Positions 15,883 to 24,758 of a stretch of 64,000 nucleotides of DNA are shown here, in pieces. The DNA comes from Flavobacterium sp. CG_23.5 (GTDB lineage: Bacteria; Bacteroidota; Bacteroidia; Flavobacteriales; Flavobacteriaceae). Every line of letters starts with the position of its first letter. Position 1 is the stretch's first letter. The translations under genes were made by a program, and so were the position numbers. The notes under the pieces were generated by a model. It was not told where the DNA came from, made no database searches, and was given only the letters and a program-made list of their open reading frames with translations. The stretch lies in contig NZ_JAGGNA010000001.1 in assembly GCF_017875765.1 (NCBI RefSeq), positions 1,751,001-1,815,000 of the forward strand, written 5' to 3'.

Positions 15883-18732
15883 ATGAAAACAGATGCTTTT
15901 GCTTTAAGACACATAGGCCCAAGAGAAAACGACCTACAACATATGTTGAAAACAATTGGCGCAGAAACGCTGGACCAATTGATTTTCGAAACTATTCCAA
16001 GCGACATTCGCTTGAAATCAGATTTAGATTTAGAACCTGCAATGACTGAATATGAATATTCAAATCATATTACTCAATTAGGAAATAAGAACAAAATGTT
16101 CCAATCCTACATTGGTTTAGGATACAACCAAGCGATTATTCCTGCAGTTATTCAAAGAAATGTTTTTGAAAACCCAGGATGGTACACTGCTTACACACCT
16201 TATCAAGCTGAAATTGCTCAAGGTCGTTTAGAAGCGATTTTGAATTTCCAAACCATGGTTATCGAATTAACAGGAATGGAAATTGCCAATGCTTCTCTTC
16301 TTGACGAAAGTACAGCAGCGGCAGAAGCTATGGCATTACTATTTGATGTAAGAACTCGTGATCAAAAGAAAGCTAACGTTTGTAAATTTTTCGTTTCAGA
16401 AGAAATTTTACCCCAAACATTATCGGTTTTACAAACGCGTTCTACTCCTATCGGTGTTGAATTAGTTATTGGAAACCATGAAGAATTTGATTTTTCAACT
16501 GAATTTTTCGGAGCCATTCTTCAATATCCAGGTAAATTTGGACAAGTTCATGACTATGCTGGTTTCATTGCTAAAGCAAAAGAAAATGAAATAAAAGTGG
16601 CTGTTGCTGCTGATATATTAAGTTTAACTAAACTGACTCCTCCAGGAGAGATCGGTGCTGCAGTAGTTTTAGGAACAACACAACGTTTCGGAATTCCGTT
16701 AGGTTACGGAGGTCCACATGCCGCTTATTTTGCTACAAAAGATGAGTACAAAAGAAGCATGCCAGGAAGAATCATCGGTGTAACTGTTGATACAAACGGA
16801 AATCGTGCACTTCGTATGGCATTGCAAACACGTGAACAACACATTAAACGTGATAAGGCGACTTCAAATATTTGTACTGCTCAGGTTCTATTATCTGTTA
16901 TGGCTGGAATGTATGCGGTTTATCATGGTCCAAAAGGATTGCAGTATATCGCTGACAAGGTTCATGCTTTAGCAGCGACTTTGGCAAACGCATTAGAAAA
17001 TTTAGGCTTACAGCAAACGAATACAGCATTCTTTGACACCATCGTTGTAAAAGCTGATGCTAAAAAAGTGAAAGAAATTGCAGAACAAAACGAAGTAAAC
17101 TTTTATTACATCGACGAAAATACGGTTTCTATTTCTTTGAATGAAACAACAAGTATTGCTGATTTAAATAAAATCATTGGTGTTTTCGCTTCCGCAAAAG
17201 GGACTCAGGCAACTACAATTGACAGTTTAACAGAAACCAATCATTTTCCAGAAAACATAAACAGAACATCGACTTTTTTACAACACGATGTTTTCAACAA
17301 ATACCATTCTGAAACCGCTTTGATGCGTTACATCAAAATGTTAGAAAGAAAAGATCTGGCTTTGAATCACTCTATGATTTCATTGGGATCTTGTACCATG
17401 AAATTGAATGCTGCATCAGAAATGTTGCCTTTGAGCAATGCACAATGGAATAACATTCACCCATTCGCACCATTGGATCAAGCGCAAGGATATCAAGAAA
17501 TGCTTTCAAAACTAGAACAACAATTGAATGTTATTACTGGTTTTGCAGGAACAACATTACAACCTAACTCAGGTGCTCAAGGAGAATATGCAGGATTAAT
17601 GGTGATTCGCGCGTACCACCAGTCAAGAGGTGATCATCATAGAAATATTGCTTTGATTCCATCATCTGCTCACGGAACAAATCCGGCTTCGGCAGCGATG
17701 GCAGGAATGAAAGTAATTGTTACCAAAACATTGGAAAACGGAAATATCGACGTGGAAGATTTACGTGAAAAAGCAATTCTTCACGCAGCTAATCTTTCTT
17801 GTTTGATGGTAACTTATCCATCGACTCATGGTGTTTTCGAAAGCGCTATCAAAGAAATTACACAATTGATTCACGATAACGGTGGACAAGTATATATGGA
17901 TGGTGCCAATATGAATGCACAAGTAGGATTAACAAATCCAGCAACTATTGGTGCTGACGTTTGTCACTTGAACTTACACAAAACATTCGCCATTCCTCAC
18001 GGTGGTGGTGGACCTGGTGTTGGCCCAATATGCGTGGCGAAACAATTAGTCCCGTTTTTACCAACCAATCCAGTAATTGCGACTGGTGGAGATAAAGCCA
18101 TAACAGCAATTTCGGCTGCACCATGGGGTTCTGCTTTAGTTTGTTTAATTTCTTACGGTTACATCTGTATGTTAGGTGCTGAAGGGTTGAAACAATCTAC
18201 TGAATATGCAATCTTAAATGCGAATTACATTAAAGAAAAACTAAACGGTCATTACGATACTTTGTATTCAGGTGAAATGGGTCGCGCGGCTCACGAAATG
18301 ATTTTAGAATGTCGTCCTTTCAAACAAAAAGGAATTGAAGTTACTGATATTGCAAAACGATTAATGGATTACGGTTTTCACGCTCCAACAGTTTCTTTCC
18401 CAGTTGCCGGAACATTAATGATTGAACCAACCGAAAGTGAAAACCTAGAAGAATTAGATCGTTTTTGTGATGCTATGATTTCAATTAGAAAAGAAATTGA
18501 AGCAAGCAGTGCCGATGACCATAACAATGTTTTGAAAAATTCCCCACATACTTTAGCAATGCTAACTACTGATGTTTGGAATTTCCCATATACCAGAGAA
18601 GAAGCTGCTTTCCCATTAGATTATATTGCCGAAAACAAATTTTGGCCTACCGTTCGCAGAGCAGATGACGCTTATGGCGATAGAAATTTAGTTTGTAGTT
18701 GCGCTCCAATTGAAGCCTACATGGAAAGTTAA
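15883..18732 (+). CDS. gcvP: Glycine dehydrogenase (decarboxylating), P protein
   Basis: The 949-aa P protein of the glycine cleavage system decarboxylates glycine and passes the aminomethyl group to lipoylated H protein. It is the long single-chain form (N- and C-terminal halves fused). The start KTDAFALRHIGPRE is typical. The PLP lysine is K700 in HLNLHKTFAIPHGGGGPG. 'SLGSCTMKLNAASEM' (from about residue 503) and 'PSSAHGTNPASAAMAGM' are family blocks. No gcvT or gcvH is in the window. It is monocistronic, with its own promoter and a terminator. Confidence 0.96.
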   Translation: MKTDAFALRHIGPRENDLQHMLKTIGAETLDQLIFETIPSDIRLKSDLDLEPAMTEYEYSNHITQLGNKNKMFQSYIGLGYNQAIIPAVIQRNVFENPGWYTAYTPYQAEIAQGRLEAILNFQTMVIELTGMEIANASLLDESTAAAEAMALLFDVRTRDQKKANVCKFFVSEEILPQTLSVLQTRSTPIGVELVIGNHEEFDFSTEFFGAILQYPGKFGQVHDYAGFIAKAKENEIKVAVAADILSLTKLTPPGEIGAAVVLGTTQRFGIPLGYGGPHAAYFATKDEYKRSMPGRIIGVTVDTNGNRALRMALQTREQHIKRDKATSNICTAQVLLSVMAGMYAVYHGPKGLQYIADKVHALAATLANALENLGLQQTNTAFFDTIVVKADAKKVKEIAEQNEVNFYYIDENTVSISLNETTSIADLNKIIGVFASAKGTQATTIDSLTETNHFPENINRTSTFLQHDVFNKYHSETALMRYIKMLERKDLALNHSMISLGSCTMKLNAASEMLPLSNAQWNNIHPFAPLDQAQGYQEMLSKLEQQLNVITGFAGTTLQPNSGAQGEYAGLMVIRAYHQSRGDHHRNIALIPSSAHGTNPASAAMAGMKVIVTKTLENGNIDVEDLREKAILHAANLSCLMVTYPSTHGVFESAIKEITQLIHDNGGQVYMDGANMNAQVGLTNPATIGADVCHLNLHKTFAIPHGGGGPGVGPICVAKQLVPFLPTNPVIATGGDKAITAISAAPWGSALVCLISYGYICMLGAEGLKQSTEYAILNANYIKEKLNGHYDTLYSGEMGRAAHEMILECRPFKQKGIEVTDIAKRLMDYGFHAPTVSFPVAGTLMIEPTESENLEELDRFCDAMISIRKEIEASSADDHNNVLKNSPHTLAMLTTDVWNFPYTREEAAFPLDYIAENKFWPTVRRADDAYGDRNLVCSCAPIEAYMES

Positions 18733-18742
18733 AATACAAGTT

Positions 18743-18776
18743 AAAATGTCTCGAGAAATCGGGACATTTTTTTTTA
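18743..18776 (+). terminator. Terminator of gcvP
   Basis: AAAATGTC-T-CGA (from 18743) pairs with TCG-G-GACATTTT (to 18770) and is followed by a long T run. Confidence 0.85.
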
Positions 18777-19070
18777 TACTTTGTTTAGAAAAAACTTTAT
18801 TTTCGCCTAATCAAAATTCCACAGAGTCTTCCAATAATTTCTTGAGACAATTAGGAAAGATTCATTTATCATTAAATTAAAAAATAGGCGTTTTTTCCAT
18901 TTACAGGAATTACTACGATAAAATCGCATCTAAATTTGCAATTCATAATAAAATATTTAATATTTTCGCTTAAAACTTACTATTTGATAATTATATGCAT
19001 GCATAGTAAATATTATAAGAGTAATAATTTTTTTATGTTTAAATTAGCATAAATTTTGGAAACAAACTCA
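18777..19070. other. Long A+T-rich intergenic region before the KAS III-like gene
   Basis: No open frame of note is seen in these 294 bases. They hold the presumed promoter of the KAS III-like gene. A structured spot lies at 18977-19009: TTACTAT (18977-18983) and ATAGTAA (19003-19009) are inverted, and TATGCATGCATA (18994-19005) is a perfect 12-bp palindrome. These could be an operator. No exact TAnnTTTG box is seen; TACTATTTG at 18978-18986 has one extra base. Confidence 0.4.
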
Positions 19071-20129
19071 ATGAAAATAAAAATAACCGGAATAGGAAGT
19101 TATATTCCAGAGAAAAAAATAAGTAATACAGACTTCGGCAATCATGTGTTTTTGAATGAAGATGGAACCGCATTTGGCTATCCTAATCAAGTTGTCATCA
19201 ATAAATTTAAAGGAATAACCGGAATCGAACATAGGCGATATGCTGAAGATCATTTAACCTCATCTGATCTCGCATTTTTTGCTTCAAAAAAAGCAATAGA
19301 AAATGCCAACATAGATCCAGAAACGATTGATTATATCATTTTTGCACATAATTTTGGTGATGTAAAACATGGAGCAGTCCAATCAGATATGCTACCTAGT
19401 TTAGCCACACGCGTCAAACATAAATTACAGATAAAAAACCCAAATTGCGTTGCTTACGATATCCTTTTTGGATGTCCAGGTTGGATTGAAGGTGTGCTTC
19501 AAGCAAATGCATTTATCAAATCAGGTATGGCCAAGCGTTGTTTGGTTATTGGTTCTGAGACTTTATCAAGAGTCGTTGACAAGCACGATAGAGATTCTAT
19601 GATTTACTCTGATGGCGCTGGCGCTTCAATAATAGAAGCTTCTGATGATCAAACCGGTATGCTATCCTACGAAAGTGGTACGTACGCTAACGACGAAGCC
19701 AATTATTTGTTTTTTGGAAAATCATACAATCCGGATTTAGACCCAGATATTCGATACATAAAAATGTACGGACGCAAAATTTACGAATTCGCATTAAATA
19801 CAGTACCGGCAGCAATGAAGAGTTGTTTAGATAAAAGCGGTATTGGGATTGACGATGTTAAAAAAATTCTTATCCATCAGGCCAACGAAAAAATGGACGA
19901 AGCAATCATTCAACGTTTTTATAAATTGCATGACAGACCAGTTCCTCAAGACATCATGCCTATGAGCATACATGAACTGGGAAACAGCAGTGTTGCTACC
20001 GTTCCCACCCTTTTCGACTTGTTAATTCGGGGAGAAATTGAAAACCAATCTATACAAAAAGGCGATATTCTACTTTTTGCATCCGTTGGAGCAGGGATGA
20101 ATGTTAATGCATTTGTTTATAGATATTAA
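19071..20129 (+). CDS. 3-oxoacyl-ACP synthase III (KAS III / FabH-like) family protein
   Basis: From the ATG at 19071 the protein has 352 aa (MKIKITGIGSYIPEKKIS...); a TTG five codons upstream is less likely. The thiolase-fold triad is visible: Cys135 in DILFGCPGWIEG, His269 in ILIHQANEKM and Asn305 in ELGNSSVATVP. The enzyme would start or extend an acyl chain from acyl-CoA or acyl-ACP. The inserts and the downstream methyltransferase, glycosyltransferase and lipid-transport genes suggest a specialised lipid role rather than housekeeping FabH. That role is inference. A dispersed repeat lies between its stop and the next gene, so co-transcription is uncertain. Confidence 0.87.
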   Translation: MKIKITGIGSYIPEKKISNTDFGNHVFLNEDGTAFGYPNQVVINKFKGITGIEHRRYAEDHLTSSDLAFFASKKAIENANIDPETIDYIIFAHNFGDVKHGAVQSDMLPSLATRVKHKLQIKNPNCVAYDILFGCPGWIEGVLQANAFIKSGMAKRCLVIGSETLSRVVDKHDRDSMIYSDGAGASIIEASDDQTGMLSYESGTYANDEANYLFFGKSYNPDLDPDIRYIKMYGRKIYEFALNTVPAAMKSCLDKSGIGIDDVKKILIHQANEKMDEAIIQRFYKLHDRPVPQDIMPMSIHELGNSSVATVPTLFDLLIRGEIENQSIQKGDILLFASVGAGMNVNAFVYRY

Positions 20130-20131
20130 TC

Positions 20132-20151
20132 ATTGCGAGGAACGCGGCAAT
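20132..20151. repeat. Short palindromic repeat (ATTGC...GCAAT)
   Basis: ATTGCGAGGAACGCGGCAAT is an imperfect hairpin with ATTGC/GCAAT arms, just after the KAS III-like stop codon and abutting the larger repeat at 20153. It resembles short REP-like elements scattered in flavobacterial genomes, as I recall them. Only one copy is in this window. Confidence 0.4.
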
Positions 20152-20152
20152 C

Positions 20153-20296
20153 AGGAGCTAATCCAGCTATTCACTTCAAGTCCACACTTAAAAAATGTGT
20201 TTTTCCAAACCTTAAAAAGAGCTTCTTTTAGTCGCTTTTTTAAGCTAATAAAAACTACATCTTTTAAGTCGTGGGCTTTCCGCTATTATCTGGGCT
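20153..20296 (-). repeat. Dispersed intergenic repeat, copy B
   Basis: This 144-bp element is in the opposite orientation to copy A (3801-3957). Its reverse complement begins AGCCCAGATAATAGCGGAAA and ends in CCAGC...TAGCTCCT. It also contains GGACTTGAAGTGAATAGC, close to GGACTTGCAACGGATTGC in copy D (from about 53992). In both A and B the GGAGC end faces the stop codon of the upstream gene. Confidence 0.7.
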
Positions 20297-20319
20297 AAAA
20301 ATTCTGCAAATAAGAAACA

Positions 20320-20335
20320 TATCTTTGTACCTTTG
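20320..20335 (+). promoter_or_regulatory. Overlapping -7 boxes of the methyltransferase gene
   Basis: TATCTTTG (20320-20327) and TACCTTTG (20328-20335) are two abutting matches to TAnnTTTG, 27-42 bp before the ATG at 20362. They suggest the methyltransferase-glycosyltransferase pair is transcribed independently of the KAS III-like gene. Confidence 0.55.
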
Positions 20336-20361
20336 CGCCTTTGTTGTTAAAAAATAAAAAA

Positions 20362-20886
20362 ATGTACGAAAAAACGTTTCCAAATAAAAGATTCAAACAC
20401 ACTTTAGAATTTTTAAAAAAACATATCTCTACAACTGATACCATTTTAGATTTAGGAGTTGAAAATCCATTTTCTAAAATTATGAAGGCAGAGGGCTTCA
20501 CTGTTAAAAATACTACCGGAGAAGACTTAGATAACAATCAAGAAGTATTTCAATCAGAAAAAACAGCTGCTGTTACTGCTTTCGAAATTTTCGAACATTT
20601 ACTCAATCCGTACACAATTTTAAAAGAAATACAATCAGATAAACTTTTTATCTCTATTCCTATGCGTTTGTGGTTTTCACCTGCTTATCGCAGCAAAACG
20701 GATATGTGGGACAGGCATTATCATGAATTTGAAGATTGGCAACTCGATTGGCTTTTGGACAAAACAGGTTGGAAAATTATCGACAGAGAAAAATGGACTA
20801 ATCCGGTTAAGAAGTTTGGTATTCGTCCCCTATTACGAAAATTTACTGACAGGTATTATATCGTTTACGCTGAAAAAATAAAATAA
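20362..20886 (+). CDS. Class I SAM-dependent methyltransferase-like protein
   Basis: From the ATG at 20362 the protein has 174 aa. The start seven codons upstream (a TTG) lies too close to the -7 boxes. 'TILDLGVENPFSK' resembles motif I of class I methyltransferases, 'AVTAFEIFEHLLNPYTIL' matches the post-II/III region, and a 'HYHEFEDWQLDWLLDKTGW' segment follows. The usual G-x-G of motif I is reduced (LGVENP), so SAM binding is likely but not certain. Its stop overlaps the start of the next gene by one base (TAATG), which implies translational coupling with the glycosyltransferase. Confidence 0.75.
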   Translation: MYEKTFPNKRFKHTLEFLKKHISTTDTILDLGVENPFSKIMKAEGFTVKNTTGEDLDNNQEVFQSEKTAAVTAFEIFEHLLNPYTILKEIQSDKLFISIPMRLWFSPAYRSKTDMWDRHYHEFEDWQLDWLLDKTGWKIIDREKWTNPVKKFGIRPLLRKFTDRYYIVYAEKIK

Positions 20887-21734
20887 TGAACTACTATATT
20901 GTTATTCCAGCTCATAACGAAGAAGCGTTTATTGCCTTGACACTACAATCATTGCTTTCTCAAACTATTCCACCAAAAAAAGTAGTAGTAGTTAATGACA
21001 ATTCCACTGATAAAACTGCCGAAATAGTAATGGCTTTCGCCAAAGAAAATCCGTTTATTACCTTGGTAAATAAAACTTCTGAAGCGATTCATTTACCCGG
21101 AAGCAAAGTAATTCAAGCTTTTCATAAAGGTTTTGAAACCTTAGACGAAAATTATGATATCATAGTAAAGCTGGACGCTGACTTAATTTTACCGACTAAT
21201 TATTTCGAGACTATTTTAAACATTTTCGAAAAAGATGCAACTATAGGAATGGCAGGTGGATTTGCCTACATTGAGAAAAACGGGCAATGGATTCTGGAAA
21301 ATCTAACCGATAAAGATCATATTCGAGGTGCTTTTAAAGCCTATCGAAAAGCATGCTTTCAACAAATAGGAAACTTAAAACCGGCAATGGGCTGGGATAC
21401 CGTTGATGAATTACTCTCAAAATTCTATGGATGGAAAGTAGTTACAGAGTCTTCATTAATCGTAAAACACCTAAAACCAACTGGAGCTAACTATAATAAG
21501 ATAGCACGTTATAAACAAGGAGAAGCTTTTTACACATTGGGTTACGGGTTTTTAATCACTGCAATTGCCTCGGCAAAACTGGCAATGTTGAAAAAGAAGC
21601 CTTTGCTCTTTCTAGATTATTTAAAAGGGTTTACTAAAGCAAAATCAGCAAAAACACCTTTGTTAGTAACTCCAGAACAAGCAAAATTTATCAGAAACTA
21701 TCGTTTGCAGAAAATGAAAGACAAACTTTTCTAA
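20886..21734 (+). CDS. Family 2 glycosyltransferase
   Basis: The 282-aa protein has a GT-A fold start (YYIVIPAHNEEAFIALTLQS), 'VVVNDNSTDKTAE' and a DxD-like metal site 'VKLDADLILP'. A central 'MGWDTVDELLSKFYGWKV' holds the acceptor-side acidic residues. The donor sugar and acceptor are unknown. No membrane anchor is evident, though 'FLITAIASAKLAML' near residue 220 is mildly hydrophobic. It is coupled to the methyltransferase gene by a TAATG overlap and lies 67 nt before the MlaE-like permease gene, which suggests modification of a lipid or envelope glycan. Confidence 0.87.
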   Translation: MNYYIVIPAHNEEAFIALTLQSLLSQTIPPKKVVVVNDNSTDKTAEIVMAFAKENPFITLVNKTSEAIHLPGSKVIQAFHKGFETLDENYDIIVKLDADLILPTNYFETILNIFEKDATIGMAGGFAYIEKNGQWILENLTDKDHIRGAFKAYRKACFQQIGNLKPAMGWDTVDELLSKFYGWKVVTESSLIVKHLKPTGANYNKIARYKQGEAFYTLGYGFLITAIASAKLAMLKKKPLLFLDYLKGFTKAKSAKTPLLVTPEQAKFIRNYRLQKMKDKLF

Positions 21735-21801
21735 CGAAACTATTAACTGACAACTTATAACTCCTAACTATTTTCGTAATTTAGCCAATATTTCAAAAAC
21801 T

Positions 21802-22548
21802 ATGATGCTCATTCGTTATTTATCACAAATTGGAAGATATTTTTTGATGTGGAAAGAAATTTTCAACAAACCAACTAAATGGTCTGTAATGAGAGGTCTT
21901 ATCTTCAAGGAAATAGACGATTTAATTATTGGTTCTCTTGGAATTGTTGCTTTCATTTCCTTTTTTGTTGGAGGTGTTGTAGCCATTCAGACTGCTTTGA
22001 ACTTAACCAATCCATTGATTCCAAAATATCTTATCGGATATGCCACAAGACAATCCGTTATTTTAGAGTTTGCCCCTACCTTTATTTCGATAATTATGGC
22101 TGGAAAAATGGGCTCCTTCATTACTTCCAGTATTGGAACCATGCGCGTTACGGAACAAATTGATGCATTAGAAGTAATGGGTGTAAACTCATTGAATTAT
22201 TTAGTTTTTCCCAAATTAATTGCATTACTATTATACCCATTCTTGATAGGAATATCCATGTTTTTAGGTATCGTTGGCGGTTACATGGCCAGCGTTTATG
22301 GAGGATTTGGTGACAGCACTGATTTTGTCGATGGACTTCAACGTGATTTCATGCCATTCCACATTGCTTATGCTTTCATAAAAACTTTTATTTTCGGTTT
22401 ACTTTTAGCAACAATTCCTTCATTCCATGGTTTTAATATGAAAGGTGGTGCACTTGAAGTTGGGAAAGCCAGCACGGTTGCATTTGTATGGACATCGGTA
22501 ACTATTATTTTAGTGAATTATATTTTAACTCAATTACTATTAACCTAA
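21802..22548 (+). CDS. MlaE-family ABC transporter permease
   Basis: The 248-aa integral membrane protein carries the MlaE core: 'ISFFVGGVVAIQTALNL' and 'LEFAPTFISIIMAGKMGSFI', then 'IGTMRVTEQIDALEVMGVN', the coupling-helix signature of the family. Four to five transmembrane segments follow. Such permeases move phospholipids between the inner and outer membranes with an ATPase (MlaF) and an MCE protein (MlaD). The ATPase gene follows with a one-base TAATG overlap. The MCE partner is not in the window. The start is the first of two adjacent ATG codons; either could be used. Confidence 0.92.
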   Translation: MMLIRYLSQIGRYFLMWKEIFNKPTKWSVMRGLIFKEIDDLIIGSLGIVAFISFFVGGVVAIQTALNLTNPLIPKYLIGYATRQSVILEFAPTFISIIMAGKMGSFITSSIGTMRVTEQIDALEVMGVNSLNYLVFPKLIALLLYPFLIGISMFLGIVGGYMASVYGGFGDSTDFVDGLQRDFMPFHIAYAFIKTFIFGLLLATIPSFHGFNMKGGALEVGKASTVAFVWTSVTIILVNYILTQLLLT

Positions 22549-23309
22549 TGATAGAAGTAAAAAACATAGAAAAATCATTTGGCGGCGTTCCAGTTCTTAA
22601 GGGCATATGCACTGTTTTTGAAACTGGTAAAACAAATTTAATAATTGGGCAAAGTGGTTCTGGAAAAACAGTATTGTTAAAGAGTTTATTAGGAATTCAC
22701 ACCCCTGACTCCGGAACAATTTCTTTTGATGGCCGAATATATTCTGACTTAACTCTTGATGAAAAAAGAGATCTAAGAACTGAAATAGGTATGGTATTTC
22801 AAGGAAGTGCTTTGTTTGATTCGATGACTGTTGCTGAAAATGTGGGTTTCCCTTTAAAAATGTTTACCCAGGAGCGTGGAATAAAAATTCAGCAGAGAGT
22901 CGACTTAGTTCTAAAAAGAGTTGATCTAGAAGATGCTCATAATAAATTACCTTCTCAAATATCTGGTGGAATGCAAAAACGTGTTGCTATAGCACGAGCT
23001 ATTGTAAACAATCCAAAATATCTCTTTTGTGACGAACCTAATTCCGGTTTAGACCCGAATACAGCAATATTGATAGATAATCTTATCAAAGAAATCACTG
23101 AAGAATACAATATTACTACGGTCATAAATACGCATGATATGAACTCAGTAATGGAAATTGGCGAGAAAATTTTATTTCTTGAAAATGGTCTAAAAGCCTG
23201 GGAAGGAACCAAAGAAGAAATTTTCAGAACTGACAATCAAGCGGTAGTTGACTTTGTTTATTCTTCTAATTTATTCAAAAAAGTCAGAGAAGCTTATTTG
23301 AAAGAATAA
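22548..23309 (+). CDS. MlaF-family ABC transporter ATP-binding protein
   Basis: From the ATG at 22548 the protein has 253 aa (MIEVKNIEKSFGG...). It has Walker A GQSGSGKT, the ABC signature ISGGMQKR, Walker B 'YLFCDEPNSGLDP' and the H-loop 'NTHDM'. The signature 'SGGMQKRVAIARAI' fits the MlaF subfamily. It forms a transporter with the MlaE-like permease; the stop and start codons overlap as TAATG, so production is coupled. The frame extends 20 codons upstream into the permease gene, but that part is not conserved-looking and was rejected. Confidence 0.93.
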   Translation: MIEVKNIEKSFGGVPVLKGICTVFETGKTNLIIGQSGSGKTVLLKSLLGIHTPDSGTISFDGRIYSDLTLDEKRDLRTEIGMVFQGSALFDSMTVAENVGFPLKMFTQERGIKIQQRVDLVLKRVDLEDAHNKLPSQISGGMQKRVAIARAIVNNPKYLFCDEPNSGLDPNTAILIDNLIKEITEEYNITTVINTHDMNSVMEIGEKILFLENGLKAWEGTKEEIFRTDNQAVVDFVYSSNLFKKVREAYLKE

Positions 23310-23321
23310 ACAATTTCAAAT

Positions 23322-23924
23322 TTAACTGGATTTCAACAATTCCACCTCAGCATTTGGATTAAAAAGATAGGTCTTGCCAGAGCTAACTTCTAGACATTCA
23401 AAACGCTTAGTTCTTACCGCTATTTTCTTAAATATTTTCCCGTTTTGGATTCGGAAAACACTGCCGTAAGGAATCTCAAACACATAATTTTTATCATTTT
23501 GCTGGTCAAATTGTTTCAATGCCAAGGCTAATGTGGCATCAGTATCGCTACTGGCGGTTGGATTTTTGAAATGTCTCGCTAACAAAGGCAATAAATGATT
23601 AGGGAAGATCTCCGGACGAATGTACGGAATCATTAACCTTTGGAAAGAATACTTCCATTCATTACCATGCGGTTTAATGTTTCTTCCAAACTTCTCAAAA
23701 GCCACCAAATGCGAAATTTCATGTATCAGCGTAATTAGAAACTTGTATTTATTCAGGTTTGAATTGACTGTTATTTCGTGTTTACCACTCAAGCCTTTTC
23801 GATAATCGCCATGACGTGTTTGTCTTTCATTTACAATCTTGAGATGCACTTGATTGGCAACAATAAGTTCAAAAACGGGTTTTACGGCATGTTCGGGTAT
23901 ATATCGTGAAAGTGTTTCGCTCAT
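23322..23924 (-). CDS. SprT-like zinc metalloprotease-domain protein
   Basis: The 200-aa protein has the SprT-type zinc site 'TLIHEISHLVAFEKFG' (HExxH at about residues 88-92), with a third ligand likely His in 'IKPHGNEW' about 14 residues further on. There is no signal peptide. Eukaryotic relatives (Spartan) degrade proteins crosslinked to DNA; the bacterial function is uncertain. It converges on the MlaF-like gene with only 12 nt between stop codons and no obvious terminator. It lies 25 nt downstream of the SDR gene on the same strand, so the two could share a transcript. Confidence 0.85.
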   Translation of the reverse strand: MSETLSRYIPEHAVKPVFELIVANQVHLKIVNERQTRHGDYRKGLSGKHEITVNSNLNKYKFLITLIHEISHLVAFEKFGRNIKPHGNEWKYSFQRLMIPYIRPEIFPNHLLPLLARHFKNPTASSDTDATLALALKQFDQQNDKNYVFEIPYGSVFRIQNGKIFKKIAVRTKRFECLEVSSGKTYLFNPNAEVELLKSS

Positions 23925-23949
23925 AACAATTAGGAATTATAAATATAAA

Positions 23950-24627
23950 TTACGGATTCGTAGATGAAACCTGCAATACTTTCCCGTTGAAATATTTATT
24001 CCCAGTCAAAGTGAAATCATAAATATAATCGGCCATTTCACTTGCTGATATTGGTGCTTGATAACCTGGAAAAGCTTCTGCTAACATTTCCGTTTGAACA
24101 GAACCTAAGGCCAAAACATTGAAAGAAATTCCACGCTCTTTATACTCTTCGGCTAATAATTCAGATAAGGTAATTACCGCTCCTTTACTGGAACTATAAG
24201 CTGAAAGTCCTGCAAACTTTAAACTTCCTTGAATCCCACCCATAGAACTTATGGTAACCACATGACTTCCTTTTAACAAGTAGGGCAAACAAGTTCTTGT
24301 CAAATTTGCAACTCCAAAAACATTTACTTTATAAATACTTTCAAAATCTTCCTGAGTGGTTTCTGAAAATGATTTCAATAATAGACTGCCTGCATTATGA
24401 ACAATCGCATCAATTTTTTTCCAAGAAGAAGAAAGAAAAGATTCTACTTTTTCTAAATCGGATTCACTTGATAAATCCACTGAAAGACAAGTGATGTTTT
24501 CGTTATCAATTAATTCTTGTGGTATTTTTCTGGAAATGGCTAAAACCTGATGTCCAGCATTAGCAAATTGCATTGCCAACTCAAATCCTATTCCCCTACT
24601 CGTACCTGTTACAATGATATTTTTCAT
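23950..24627 (-). CDS. Short-chain dehydrogenase/reductase
   Basis: From the ATG at 24627 the protein has 225 aa. It has the NAD(P) motif TGTSRGIG (residues 6-13), the 'NAG' motif in IVHNAGSLL, and catalytic Ser plus YxxxK in 'TISSMGG' and 'SAYSSSKGA'. The substrate cannot be told. A longer frame upstream (64 extra codons) is Cys-rich and unlike any SDR, so I reject it. The -7 box TATTTTTG ends only 4 nt from the ATG, which suggests a leaderless mRNA. Confidence 0.9.
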   Translation of the reverse strand: MKNIIVTGTSRGIGFELAMQFANAGHQVLAISRKIPQELIDNENITCLSVDLSSESDLEKVESFLSSSWKKIDAIVHNAGSLLLKSFSETTQEDFESIYKVNVFGVANLTRTCLPYLLKGSHVVTISSMGGIQGSLKFAGLSAYSSSKGAVITLSELLAEEYKERGISFNVLALGSVQTEMLAEAFPGYQAPISASEMADYIYDFTLTGNKYFNGKVLQVSSTNP

Positions 24628-24631
24628 ATAG

Positions 24632-24639
24632 CAAAAATA
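24632..24639 (-). promoter_or_regulatory. -7 box of the SDR gene, next to the start codon
   Basis: On the minus strand TATTTTTG ends 4 nt before the ATG at 24627. Transcription would begin at or within a few bases of the start codon. No TTG at the usual -33 distance. Confidence 0.45.
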
Positions 24640-24716
24640 AACAAAAACGTCAGTAAAACATCTTTTACACCACGGATTATTTCCGCGATATAATTTAGGA
24701 TTCTTATAATTTCCCT

Positions 24717-24724
24717 TAAATTTG
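24717..24724 (+). promoter_or_regulatory. Probable -7 box of the GNAT gene
   Basis: TAAATTTG matches TAnnTTTG and lies 34 bp before the ATG at 24759. The gene diverges from the SDR gene. Confidence 0.5.
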
Positions 24725-24758
24725 TTTTGAAAAATAATTGCATCTAAAACCATTGAAA

